In this document: piece by piece, positions 25,561 through 32,670 of the stretch
How the letters are laid out: the number at the start of each line of letters is the position of its first letter
How positions within the stretch are numbered: the stretch's first letter is position 1
Origin: JAHDDY01 sp964549375
GTDB lineage: Bacteria > Pseudomonadota > Alphaproteobacteria > Rhodobacterales > Rhodobacteraceae
Direction: 5' to 3'
DNA: 39,750 nucleotides
Assembly (NCBI GenBank): GCA_964549375.1
Contig: CAZJWF010000015.1
Location: 1 to 39,750 of the forward strand
Position numbers and translations under genes: made by a program
Notes under the pieces: generated by a model
What the model saw: only the letters and a program-made list of their open reading frames with translations
Databases searched by the model: none
What the model was told of the DNA's origin: nothing

Positions 25561-25592
25561 AAAAGAAAGACCGCCGAGTCGCCCCGGCGGTC
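25561..25592 (-). terminator. Terminator after cold-shock gene copy 2
   Basis: GACCGCCG (25569-25576) pairs with CGGCGGTC (25585-25592). On the minus strand the stem is followed by TTTCTTTTC, a fair terminator for the upstream cold-shock gene. Confidence 0.7.
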
Positions 25593-25625
25593 TCATTAAC
25601 TTCATGTCGTTAGGCTGCGATGACG

Positions 25626-25835
25626 TTAGTCCGCAACGGCGAGCGAGCCGGCCGACGAACGACCGCTGCGGTCAGTTTCCAGCTCGTACTCGATCTTTTG
25701 GTTTTCGTTAAGGGTCGACAAACCCGCACGCTCAACAGCCGAGATGTGAACGAACACATCGTTGCCGCCATCGTCAGGCTGAATGAAGCCGAAACCTTTG
25801 GTTGGATTGAACCATTTCACAGTGCCAGTAGCCAT
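25626..25835 (-). CDS. cspA: Cold-shock protein (CspA family), copy 2
   Basis: 69 residues from the ATG at 25835, matching copy 1 residue for residue at the N-terminus; a longer frame to 25865 adds ten residues without family support. RNP1 and RNP2 motifs are intact. It differs from copy 1 at positions such as LSTLNENQKIEYELETD versus LTTLADNQKISYEMETD. The two copies arose by tandem duplication and are separated by 169 bases with a terminator, so each probably has its own promoter. Confidence 0.95.
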   Translation of the reverse strand: MATGTVKWFNPTKGFGFIQPDDGGNDVFVHISAVERAGLSTLNENQKIEYELETDRSGRSSAGSLAVAD

Positions 25836-26030
25836 GTGAGTATCTCCTGTCAGTACACCGCCCACAGTATGCGGCGGCTTTGGCGCAGTCGTTTCGTATC
25901 GTGAGAGCTGCAGCCGTTTGGACAGGCGTAGATCAGGATCAGAAAGTGCTTTGCATCGTTTACATAGTCGATTCGAGAGCTTCTTTCAACGACGCAGAGA
26001 TTGCTACGTAGGGAATTCGCCTAGAGCGTG

Positions 26031-26816
26031 TTACAAATTTTCTTCCGCAACCATCCCCATAGCATGGTATCCGCCATCTACGTATAGTGTCTCTCCGGTT
26101 GTACCGCCGCCGAGTTCTGACAGCAGATAGAGGGCGGCGCCTCCGACTTCGGGGAGTGAAGCTGTCCGCCGTAACGGGGCGTTTTCGGCGTTGAATTTGA
26201 AGACTTTGCGCGCTGATCCTACGGCGGAACCTGCGAGGGTACGCATCGGGCCAGGTGACACGGCGTTAACGCGGATATTGTCTGGCCCAAGATCAGCAGC
26301 AAGGTAACGAACACTTGCCTCAAGCGCGGCTTTTGCGACGCCCATCACATTGTAGTTTGGCAGCACCCGCTCAGCACCAAGGTAGGTGAGAGTGACGATT
26401 GATCCGCCGTTTTTCATCAGTGGAATGCAGCGCCGCGACAAATCTGTTAGCGAGAAACACGAAATATCCATCGTGTTGAGAAAGTTCTCGCGCGAGGTAT
26501 CCGAATAGCGGCCTTTGAGCTCTTCTTTGGCGGAATACGCGATGGCGTGAACGAAAAAATCTATTTCGCCCCATTCACGTTCTAGTGTGTCGAAAACCGT
26601 GTCGAGGCTGGCGGGGTCTTGAACATCAGCGGGCAAAACAAGCTTGGAGCCGACCGATTCAGCAAGGGGGTGTACGCGCTTTCCAAACGCATCGCCTTGA
26701 TAGGTAAAGGCCATCTCAGCGCCATGCTCGGCCAGCATCGACGCAATGCCCCAGGCAATCGAGTGATCGTTCGCAACGCCCATCACGAGGCCGCGTTTGC
26801 CCTGCATCACACCCAT
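26031..26816 (-). CDS. fabI: Enoyl-[acyl-carrier-protein] reductase (NADH) FabI
   Basis: 261 residues from the ATG at 26816, two bases after the fabB stop; a TTG at 26822 would overlap that stop instead. Short-chain dehydrogenase fold with the FabI dinucleotide pattern (MGVANDHSIAWGIA). Tyr145, Tyr155 and Lys162 match the FabI catalytic Tyr-x6-Lys set, and VHAIAYSAKEELKGRYSDTSRENF is characteristic. It performs the last reduction of each fatty-acid elongation round. Third gene of fabA-fabB-fabI. Confidence 0.96.
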   Translation of the reverse strand: MGVMQGKRGLVMGVANDHSIAWGIASMLAEHGAEMAFTYQGDAFGKRVHPLAESVGSKLVLPADVQDPASLDTVFDTLEREWGEIDFFVHAIAYSAKEELKGRYSDTSRENFLNTMDISCFSLTDLSRRCIPLMKNGGSIVTLTYLGAERVLPNYNVMGVAKAALEASVRYLAADLGPDNIRVNAVSPGPMRTLAGSAVGSARKVFKFNAENAPLRRTASLPEVGGAALYLLSELGGGTTGETLYVDGGYHAMGMVAEENL

Positions 26817-26818
26817 GT

Positions 26819-28036
26819 TCAAACCTTCCCGAAAATGAGCGTGGCGTTAGTGCCGCCGAAACCGAAGCTGTTACTCATCGTTACATCTACATTTGTTTCG
26901 ATGTGCTCTCGGACAATCGGAATGTCCTCGAATTCGGGGTCGATTTCTTCGATATGCGCGGAAGCGGCTTTGAAACCATGCTGCATCATCAGCAGGCAAT
27001 AAATCGCCTCTTGCACGCCGGTGGCGCCAAGTGAGTGACCTGTCAGCGATTTCGTCGAACTCAGCGCAGGAATGTCTGTGCCGAATGTGTCGCGCATCGC
27101 CTGCATCTCGCGGGCATCGCCCACTGGCGTCGAGGTGCCGTGCGTGTTGATGTAATCGACTTTGCGATCACCAATCGTGCTCATCGCGAGGTTCATGCAG
27201 CGTACTGCGCCTTCGCCGGAGGGCTGCACCATGTCAAAACCATCGGAGTTTGCGCCGTAGCCGATCAGCTCGCCATAAATCTTCGCGCCGCGCGCCTTGG
27301 CGTGCTCGTATTCTTCGAGGACCACCGTGCCGCCGCCACCGGCAATGACGAAACCGTCGCGATTCTTGTCATAGGCGCGGCTGGCTGTAGCGGGCGTGGT
27401 CTCGTTATAATTTGACGAGAGCGCGCCCATCGCGTCAAAGAGACAGGTGAGAGACCAATGCAGTTCTTCGCCGCCACCCGCGAAGACAATGTCTTGTTTG
27501 CCGAATTGGATCAGCTCTGCGCCGTGTCCGATGCAATGCGCCGAGGTCGAACACGCTGAGGTCATCGAATAGTTGACACCCTTGATCTTAAATGGTGTGG
27601 CCAGCGTTGCCGAGTTGGTCGACGACATGCAGCGCGGTACGTAAAACGGCCCAATACGCTTCGGCGCGCCATTTTTTCGGACGATATCGATGGCCGCACT
27701 TTGGTTTTGCACTGAGGGTCCGCCAGAGCCGACGACGAGGCCGGTCCTCACGTTGCTGACAGAATCTTCTGCAAGACCGGAGTCCTCAATCGCGTTTTGC
27801 ATGGCAATGTAATTCCACGCAGCACCGTCGCCCATAAAGCGGCGAACGCGCTTGTCGATCAGTGCTTCGATATCGATGTCAGGGCGCGCGGCGACATGGC
27901 TTCGAAAGCCATGCTCTGCTTGCTCTTCAGAAAAAGTGATGCCCGACGTGCTGTTTTGTAACGAAGCAGTGACGGTCTCGGCATCATTGCCGATGGGCGA
28001 CACAATCCCAATTCCAGTGACGACGACCCGGCGCAT
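26819..28036 (-). CDS. fabB: 3-oxoacyl-[acyl-carrier-protein] synthase I FabB
   Basis: 405 residues. The condensing-enzyme triad is complete: Cys162 (TSACSTSAHC), His299 (NTHGTSTPVGD) and His334 (LTGHSLGATG), the FabB Cys-His-His arrangement. FabB extends the cis-3-decenoyl product of FabA, so the pair makes unsaturated fatty acids. It lies 91 bases after fabA, across a paired hairpin, and its stop nearly touches the fabI start. Confidence 0.97.
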   Translation of the reverse strand: MRRVVVTGIGIVSPIGNDAETVTASLQNSTSGITFSEEQAEHGFRSHVAARPDIDIEALIDKRVRRFMGDGAAWNYIAMQNAIEDSGLAEDSVSNVRTGLVVGSGGPSVQNQSAAIDIVRKNGAPKRIGPFYVPRCMSSTNSATLATPFKIKGVNYSMTSACSTSAHCIGHGAELIQFGKQDIVFAGGGEELHWSLTCLFDAMGALSSNYNETTPATASRAYDKNRDGFVIAGGGGTVVLEEYEHAKARGAKIYGELIGYGANSDGFDMVQPSGEGAVRCMNLAMSTIGDRKVDYINTHGTSTPVGDAREMQAMRDTFGTDIPALSSTKSLTGHSLGATGVQEAIYCLLMMQHGFKAASAHIEEIDPEFEDIPIVREHIETNVDVTMSNSFGFGGTNATLIFGKV

Positions 28037-28062
28037 AATAAATTCTCTTCTTTATTGGTTTC

Positions 28063-28102
28063 GCATTCGGGTGGAAATCTAGTTTCCAATCTTTCTGAAT
28101 GC
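28063..28102 (-). repeat. Nested inverted repeat between fabA and fabB
   Basis: An outer six-base pair (GCATTC 28063-28068 with GAATGC 28097-28102) encloses an inner one (TGGAAA 28072-28077 with TTTCCA 28083-28088). No T-tract follows in the direction of transcription, so RNA stability or partial attenuation is more likely than full termination. Confidence 0.5.
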
Positions 28103-28127
28103 GCTCCGTCAATACGATGCGTGTAGC

Positions 28128-28643
28128 TTAAGCGGCGTCGGCACCGAACAGGCCAACTTTCATATCCTTCGTCACGTAAGCGGTTTCGCCGTCAACTTCC
28201 ATAGTGCCGTCAGCGACACCCAGTTTCAGACGACGGTCCATCACGCGCTTTACGTCAACTGTATAGCGGACCAGCTTTGCCTCTGGCGTGACCATCGCGG
28301 AAAATTTAACTTCGCCGACGCCAAGCGCACGGCCCCGGCCCTGCATGCCCTTCCACCCTAGGAAAAACCCCGTGAGTTGCCACAAGGCATCTAGTCCGAG
28401 ACAACCGGGCATGACGGGATCGCCGAGAAAATGACATTTGAAGAACCAAAGATCAGGTTTGACGTCCAGTTCTGCAATGACCTGACCATTGCCATGCGCG
28501 CCGCCCGTGTCCGCGATATGCGTGATGCGGCTGAACATCAGCATCGGTGGGGCAGGAAGCTGGGCATTGCCTTCGCCAAAAAGCTCGCCGCGCCCACAAG
28601 TGAGCAGCCCTTCGTAATCATAGCTGTTTGGCCGTTCGGTCAT
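28128..28643 (-). CDS. fabA: 3-hydroxydecanoyl-[acyl-carrier-protein] dehydratase/isomerase FabA
   Basis: 171 residues from the ATG at 28643 (a TTG lies just before it). The hot-dog fold active site is clear: His71 in FKCHFLGDPVMPGC and Asp85 in LGLDALWQLTGFFLGWKG, matching the E. coli His70/Asp84 pair. It dehydrates 3-hydroxydecanoyl-ACP and isomerises the product to the cis-3 form, the branch point to unsaturated fatty acids. First gene of the fab operon. Unlike the arrangement I recall from other Rhodobacterales, one extra gene separates it from irr here. Confidence 0.97.
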   Translation of the reverse strand: MTERPNSYDYEGLLTCGRGELFGEGNAQLPAPPMLMFSRITHIADTGGAHGNGQVIAELDVKPDLWFFKCHFLGDPVMPGCLGLDALWQLTGFFLGWKGMQGRGRALGVGEVKFSAMVTPEAKLVRYTVDVKRVMDRRLKLGVADGTMEVDGETAYVTKDMKVGLFGADAA

Positions 28644-28753
28644 CAAAGTATCCTGTCGCCGAAAATCAGGGCAGATCTAGCCCAGTATTGAAACATTCCG
28701 TAGCATTGCCGTTACGTCAGGCGCAAGCCGGGGGATGTAGTCAGGGTGATAGC

Positions 28754-29641
28754 CTAAGGTTTCTTAACAAGAAATGCCGTTGGAGCGCCGTTGCGTTGGC
28801 CATCGTGCAACACTAGCACGCGATAGTGATCGGATTGTTCCTCCAGAACGAGCAATCCCTCTGGTTTGCCGCCATCGGCTGTGGGAATCGCTGCGAGAGA
28901 GATCACGGTATCTGTCTGCGGTTCCCAGAATGCGACGGTGTAACGTCGGGGCAGCGTATTGACCGGCCCAGTCAGAAGCAAAAGCCCTTCGGAAACAGCG
29001 GCTATATCCCGAATGCCGATACGCTCGCCGAGAGGTATTGTATGAATTTTGACTGGTAGGTCGTCTTCAGAGAACAGAGCGCTTGCAGAAGTTTCGAGGA
29101 TGACGGCCTCACCATCAATTGATGGACCCCGAAACCCGAAGAAAAGCGTGTCGTTTACGGCGGCGAGTCCCTCGATATTCGCTCCGTTCTTATTCAGTGG
29201 TTGTTGTGCGTATTCGTCGAGGGCAGGTGCCTTGGCGATAGCTTCCCCAAGGCGGGTTGAGGATTGGACATTCCCATCGTTCAGCCGAAAGACGGTAAAC
29301 GATGAGGGTTTATACGTTGCCTTTTTGCGGGATAGCCCGTGTGATCCGGCGATATAGAACGTGCCATTCGCGAAGGCGATGGCCTCGGCGTCAATCTCGG
29401 CCTTGTGGTCCAGAAGATCGACGCGCTTGCCTGGAATTAATCGCCGTTCTTTGATATCAAACCGTTGAATATAATGTGTTTCATCGTTTACGGCATAGCA
29501 GATGTTAGGACCGCAAGCAGCGCCGCTGATGTCTTTGCGGGCCTTCTTTTTGCTAAAGTCTGGTTCTACGCGCCACACTTCCTCAGCGCAGAGCGGCGAG
29601 GCCGTCAAACACAGCAGCAAAAATGAACGAACACGCATCAT
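28754..29641 (-). CDS. Exported beta-propeller-like protein of unknown function (DUF3616-like)
   Basis: 295 residues with a signal peptide (about 1-19, CAEE). Repeated strand-turn units such as DISGAACGPNICYAVNDE, AIAFANGTFYIAGSHG, NIEGLAAVNDTLFFGFRGP and PEGLLVLEEQSDHYRVLVLHDG resemble DUF3616 or SdiA-type propellers that read out stored or bound states. Two cysteines near residues 43-48 may form a disulfide. Function unknown. It sits between fabA and irr, divergent from irr with a start-to-start gap of under 100 bases. Confidence 0.75.
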   Translation of the reverse strand: MMRVRSFLLLCLTASPLCAEEVWRVEPDFSKKKARKDISGAACGPNICYAVNDETHYIQRFDIKERRLIPGKRVDLLDHKAEIDAEAIAFANGTFYIAGSHGLSRKKATYKPSSFTVFRLNDGNVQSSTRLGEAIAKAPALDEYAQQPLNKNGANIEGLAAVNDTLFFGFRGPSIDGEAVILETSASALFSEDDLPVKIHTIPLGERIGIRDIAAVSEGLLLLTGPVNTLPRRYTVAFWEPQTDTVISLAAIPTADGGKPEGLLVLEEQSDHYRVLVLHDGQRNGAPTAFLVKKP

Positions 29642-29724
29642 TGCGACAATATAACATGTAGATGAGCCATTTCGCAGCTTGCGTTCTATTGCCGCTTGGC
29701 ATGAACCGCGCTAAAAACAGCGAT

Positions 29725-30150
29725 ATGAGTATTCTTTCGCCATCTTCGGCAGAACAAGAGGCGAGCCGTTGGCTCTCGCAGGCAGGGTTGCGCCCTACGC
29801 GGCAGCGCAGGGCATTGGCGAGCTTGCTGGTCGAAGGCGGAAACCGGCATTTGACGGCGGAAGCTTTATTTGCTGAAGCGCGGATTAATGGTGCGGATGT
29901 GTCGCTTGCCACGGTCTACAACGCGCTGAAAGCATTTACCGATGCCGGGTTGCTGCGAGAAATCCACATTGAGGCTGGGCGGGTGTACTATGACACCCGC
30001 ATCGACGATCACCCACACTTCTATTACGAGCACGACGGCTCGATAGCTGATGCCCCGGTGGGATCCGTGAAGATCGCTGCGCTGCCGGACGTACCGGAGG
30101 GGTGCGAGATTGCCAGTGTTGATGTGGTGGTTCGCCTGCGACGGCGGTGA
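29725..30150 (+). CDS. irr: Fur-family regulator Irr
   Basis: 141 residues from the ATG at 29725, chosen because it leaves a short N-terminus like known Irr proteins; ATGs at 29701 and 29662 are also in frame and none has a clear ribosome site. The winged helix (LRPTRQRRALASLLVEGGNRHLTAEALFAEA and VSLATVYNALKAF) is followed by Asp-Asp-His96-Pro-His98-Phe, the Irr-type histidine region that takes part in haem or metal sensing. Irr controls iron and haem genes in alphaproteobacteria. It stands just upstream of the LH2 operon. Confidence 0.92.
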   Translation: MSILSPSSAEQEASRWLSQAGLRPTRQRRALASLLVEGGNRHLTAEALFAEARINGADVSLATVYNALKAFTDAGLLREIHIEAGRVYYDTRIDDHPHFYYEHDGSIADAPVGSVKIAALPDVPEGCEIASVDVVVRLRRR

Positions 30151-30616
30151 GTTTCGCTTAGGGCTACATTGAACCTTAGTGCGATGGCCTCTTCCAAAAA
30201 ACTGTTTTCATCACACTACGCCTAGGGTCAAACAGCGCCCCTTTTGGGGGAGCTAAATTCTCGGTTTGTATTGGTGTCCAGTACATGGCGTGCTGGGCGC
30301 AGTGAATCCGATTCATGCAACGCCGCAAAATATGCGGTGGGCCGCAATTGTCGTTTAAAAAGCCTCGAAATTCCCAAACCTACAAACCCGTGGGTTCCGC
30401 CACCGGTTTTGTTTGGTGTGCCGGGTTGTGTTCATCTCAAACTTGTGTGTAATAAAATTTAGACAGTTGAGTATGTCTTGTATTTATGACACTGTGACAG
30501 TCTGTCGCAGGTCAATCGAGAATCGACAGCTCGATGGAATGCCTGAAATCGGCGCTCCTGATCCGGCGATAGAGCCGTTCGGTATCTTGATTGACGTCAA
30601 AATATGGAGGTGACGC
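30151..30616 (+). promoter_or_regulatory. puc promoter region with two PpsR-type operators
   Basis: The first 290 bases show no gene I can support. Two TGT-N12-ACA palindromes follow: 30448-30465 and 30474-30491, separated by eight bases. This is the spacing known for PpsR/CrtJ repressor pairs on photosynthesis promoters. TAGACA at 30460-30465 could be a -35 with TTTATG at 30483-30488 as -10 (17-base spacing), so both operators would cover the promoter. GGAGG precedes the pucB start at 30617. Confidence 0.85.
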
Positions 30617-30778
30617 ATGAGCGACTCAGACGATCCAGACAAAGTCTGGCCAACCGGATTGACCCTGCGTGAAGCGGAAGAAGTCCACAGCTATCTGATT
30701 GATGGCACCCGCGTTTTCGGCGGCATCGCGTTACTGGCTCACATGCTGGTCGCGGTTTCGACGCCGTGGCTCGGTTAG
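30617..30778 (+). CDS. pucB: LH2 light-harvesting beta subunit
   Basis: 53 residues, normal for an antenna beta polypeptide. A polar N-terminus with WPTGLTLREAEEVHSYLIDGTR leads into one membrane helix (about 32-50). His42 (ALLAHMLVA) is the bacteriochlorophyll ligand and His24, 18 residues earlier, is the conserved second histidine. It ends in PWLG, as antenna beta chains do. Together with PucA it forms the peripheral antenna ring. A GGAGG ribosome site precedes the ATG, and pucA follows ten bases after the stop. Too short to be found by size alone, but the match is unmistakable. Confidence 0.96.
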   Translation: MSDSDDPDKVWPTGLTLREAEEVHSYLIDGTRVFGGIALLAHMLVAVSTPWLG

Positions 30779-30788
30779 GAGGAACAAA

Positions 30789-31094
30789 ATGAACAACGCA
30801 AAAATGTGGTTGGTTGTGAAACCAACAGTTGGGGTTCCGCTGTTCCTCGGTGCCGTTGCCGTGGGCTCTTTCGCTGTTCACGTAGCTGTTCTTAGTAACA
30901 CGACATGGGTCTCTGATTTCCTGTCGGGTAACGAGATGGCGGCGAACGTAACAACCGAAGGAACGCACCTTGCCAGTATGCCTAAAGCTGTCGGAGATCG
31001 CTTTACCGTGATCTTGCCGGATGGCTCGAAAGCAGTTGCCGTGCTTGAGCAAACACCAACGGTGGTCGCATCACGCATCGGCAATTCGGATTGA
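30789..31094 (+). CDS. pucA: LH2 light-harvesting alpha subunit with C-terminal extension and Phe44-Leu45
   Basis: 101 residues; usual LH2 alpha chains are about 50-70. Residues 1-40 are classic (KMWLVVKPTVGVPLFLGAVAVGSFAVHVAVLSNTTW), with His31 as the B850 chlorophyll ligand. Positions 44 and 45, Tyr-Tyr in Rhodobacter sphaeroides, are Phe-Leu here, the pair found in the blue-shifted B800-820 antenna of Rhodoblastus acidophilus 7050. After residue 50 comes an added tail of about 50 residues, with a strand-like VGDRFTVILPDGSKAVAVLEQ, predicted to be outside the membrane. GGAGGAA precedes the start. Confidence 0.95.
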   Translation: MNNAKMWLVVKPTVGVPLFLGAVAVGSFAVHVAVLSNTTWVSDFLSGNEMAANVTTEGTHLASMPKAVGDRFTVILPDGSKAVAVLEQTPTVVASRIGNSD

Positions 31095-31110
31095 CGATTC
31101 GTAGACAAAC

Positions 31111-31136
31111 GACCTGACCGCCGCGGTGGTCAGGTC
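31111..31136 (+). repeat. Intercistronic hairpin between pucA and pucC
   Basis: GACCTGACC at 31111-31119 pairs perfectly with GGTCAGGTC at 31128-31136, extendable by a G-U pair. No T-run follows, so it is likely an RNA-stabilising or processing element that keeps pucBA mRNA more abundant than pucC, as known for antenna operons. Confidence 0.8.
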
Positions 31137-31213
31137 GAAGATAGAGTGCCTGTTGCTGGCGTCGTCAGTGAGCCGAGGCGATAGGATGTGAAAAGGTCGC
31201 AAGGCATCGTTAC

Positions 31214-32620
31214 ATGCTGAACAAATATCGCCAATACGCACTTGGGAAGCTGGCCCGGATGGGGCCGAAGTACCTGCCGTTTGCCGATGTTGCGACCGAA
31301 GACGTTCCGCTGGGGCGCTTGCTCCGCTTGTCTTTGTTTCAGGTTACGGTTGGGATGGCGCTCGTGCTGCTGGTCGGCACCCTGAACCGCGTGATGATTG
31401 TCGAACTGGCAGTCCCCGCGACACTGGTCGGCGTTATGCTGGCTTTACCAATTATCTTTGCTCCGTTTCGGGTTTTGATCGGGTTCCGGTCTGATACGCA
31501 TGTCTCTGCTTTGGGCTGGCGACGGGTGCCGTTCATTTGGAAAGGGACCATGCTGCAATTTGGCGGCTTTGCAGTGATGCCCTTCGCGCTGTTGGTGTTG
31601 TCCGGATATGGCGAGGCGGTGGATGCGCCGGTGTGGATTGGCCATTTGTCGGCAGCGCTCGCGTTTTTGCTCGTCGGGGCTGGTGTGCATATGGTGCAGA
31701 CGACGGGTCTTGCGCTGGCGACAGATTTGGTGCGCGAGGAAGATCAGCCCAAAGTCGTCGGGTTGATGTATGTCGCATTGCTAATGGGAATGATTGTCAG
31801 TGCGCTGGTGTTTGGCGCGCTGCTGGAGGATTACTCGCCGGGTCGCTTGATACAGGTGATTCAAGGGGCCGCTGTAATTACGATCGGGCTGAACTTTGCT
31901 GCGATTTGGAAACAAGAGGCGCGTGATCGAGAACGTGCGATGCGTCCGCCCCCACGGGAAAAGTTTGCAGAAAGCTGGCGGGCGTTTCTTGCCAATGCTG
32001 ATGCATTTCGGTTGCTGACGATTATTGCGTTGGGCACCGCAGGGTTCGGAATGGCTGATGTTTTGCTCGAACCGTTCGGCGGGCAAGCCCTCGCGATGAG
32101 TGTCGCGGGAACCACCAAGCTGACGGCTGTGATGGCGTTGGGCGGCTTGGTCGGGTTTGGCGTGGCTTCGCGTGTGCTGGGGCAGGGCGGCTGTCCGTCT
32201 ACGGTGGCCAATTACGGCGCAGCGCTCGGCATCCCGGCCTTTGCTGCGATTATTGCCACGCTCTATCTGCAAAGCATTCCGCTGTTTATCGGGGCGACGT
32301 TGGTGCTGGGCCTGGGTGCGGGTCTATTCGGACATGGCACGCTGACTGCGACAATGCGTGCTGCGCCTAAAGAACAAGTGGGGCTAGCGCTTGGTACCTG
32401 GGGCGCTGTGCAAGCCACGGCTGCCGGTCTCGCGGTGGCCATCGGTGGCGTTATGCGGGATGTAATACTTGGTTGGTCCGAAGCCGGGCGAGCGGACGCA
32501 GGCAGTGCCTATTTGCCCGTCTTTATCTTGGAGATCGTGCTGTTGGCGCTCGCGTGTTTTGCGATGTTGCCGATGGTGAGGAAACGATATGGAACTCGAC
32601 AGGTGCCTTCGCAGGCCTAG
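31214..32620 (+). CDS. pucC: PucC, major-facilitator family light-harvesting assembly protein
   Basis: 468 residues with about twelve membrane helices. FQVTVGMALVLLVGTLNRVMIVELAVPATLVGVMLALPIIFAPFRVLIGFRSDTH is the hallmark opening of the PucC/LhaA/bacteriochlorophyll-synthase-neighbour family. These proteins support LH2 assembly or keep its expression up, probably by handling bacteriochlorophyll at the membrane. Placement directly after pucBA distinguishes it from LhaA of the LH1 system. It starts 119 bases after pucA, past the hairpin, with no strong ribosome site. Confidence 0.93.
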   Translation: MLNKYRQYALGKLARMGPKYLPFADVATEDVPLGRLLRLSLFQVTVGMALVLLVGTLNRVMIVELAVPATLVGVMLALPIIFAPFRVLIGFRSDTHVSALGWRRVPFIWKGTMLQFGGFAVMPFALLVLSGYGEAVDAPVWIGHLSAALAFLLVGAGVHMVQTTGLALATDLVREEDQPKVVGLMYVALLMGMIVSALVFGALLEDYSPGRLIQVIQGAAVITIGLNFAAIWKQEARDRERAMRPPPREKFAESWRAFLANADAFRLLTIIALGTAGFGMADVLLEPFGGQALAMSVAGTTKLTAVMALGGLVGFGVASRVLGQGGCPSTVANYGAALGIPAFAAIIATLYLQSIPLFIGATLVLGLGAGLFGHGTLTATMRAAPKEQVGLALGTWGAVQATAAGLAVAIGGVMRDVILGWSEAGRADAGSAYLPVFILEIVLLALACFAMLPMVRKRYGTRQVPSQA

Positions 32621-32670
32621 ATGCCCGTGAAAGCACCAGAGCATCGAAAGATTGAGAGTGGAGGAACGAT

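Noticed and set aside
30244..30613. Short open frames in the puc upstream region
   Set aside because: They overlap the operators and promoter, lack ribosome sites and show no recognisable features.
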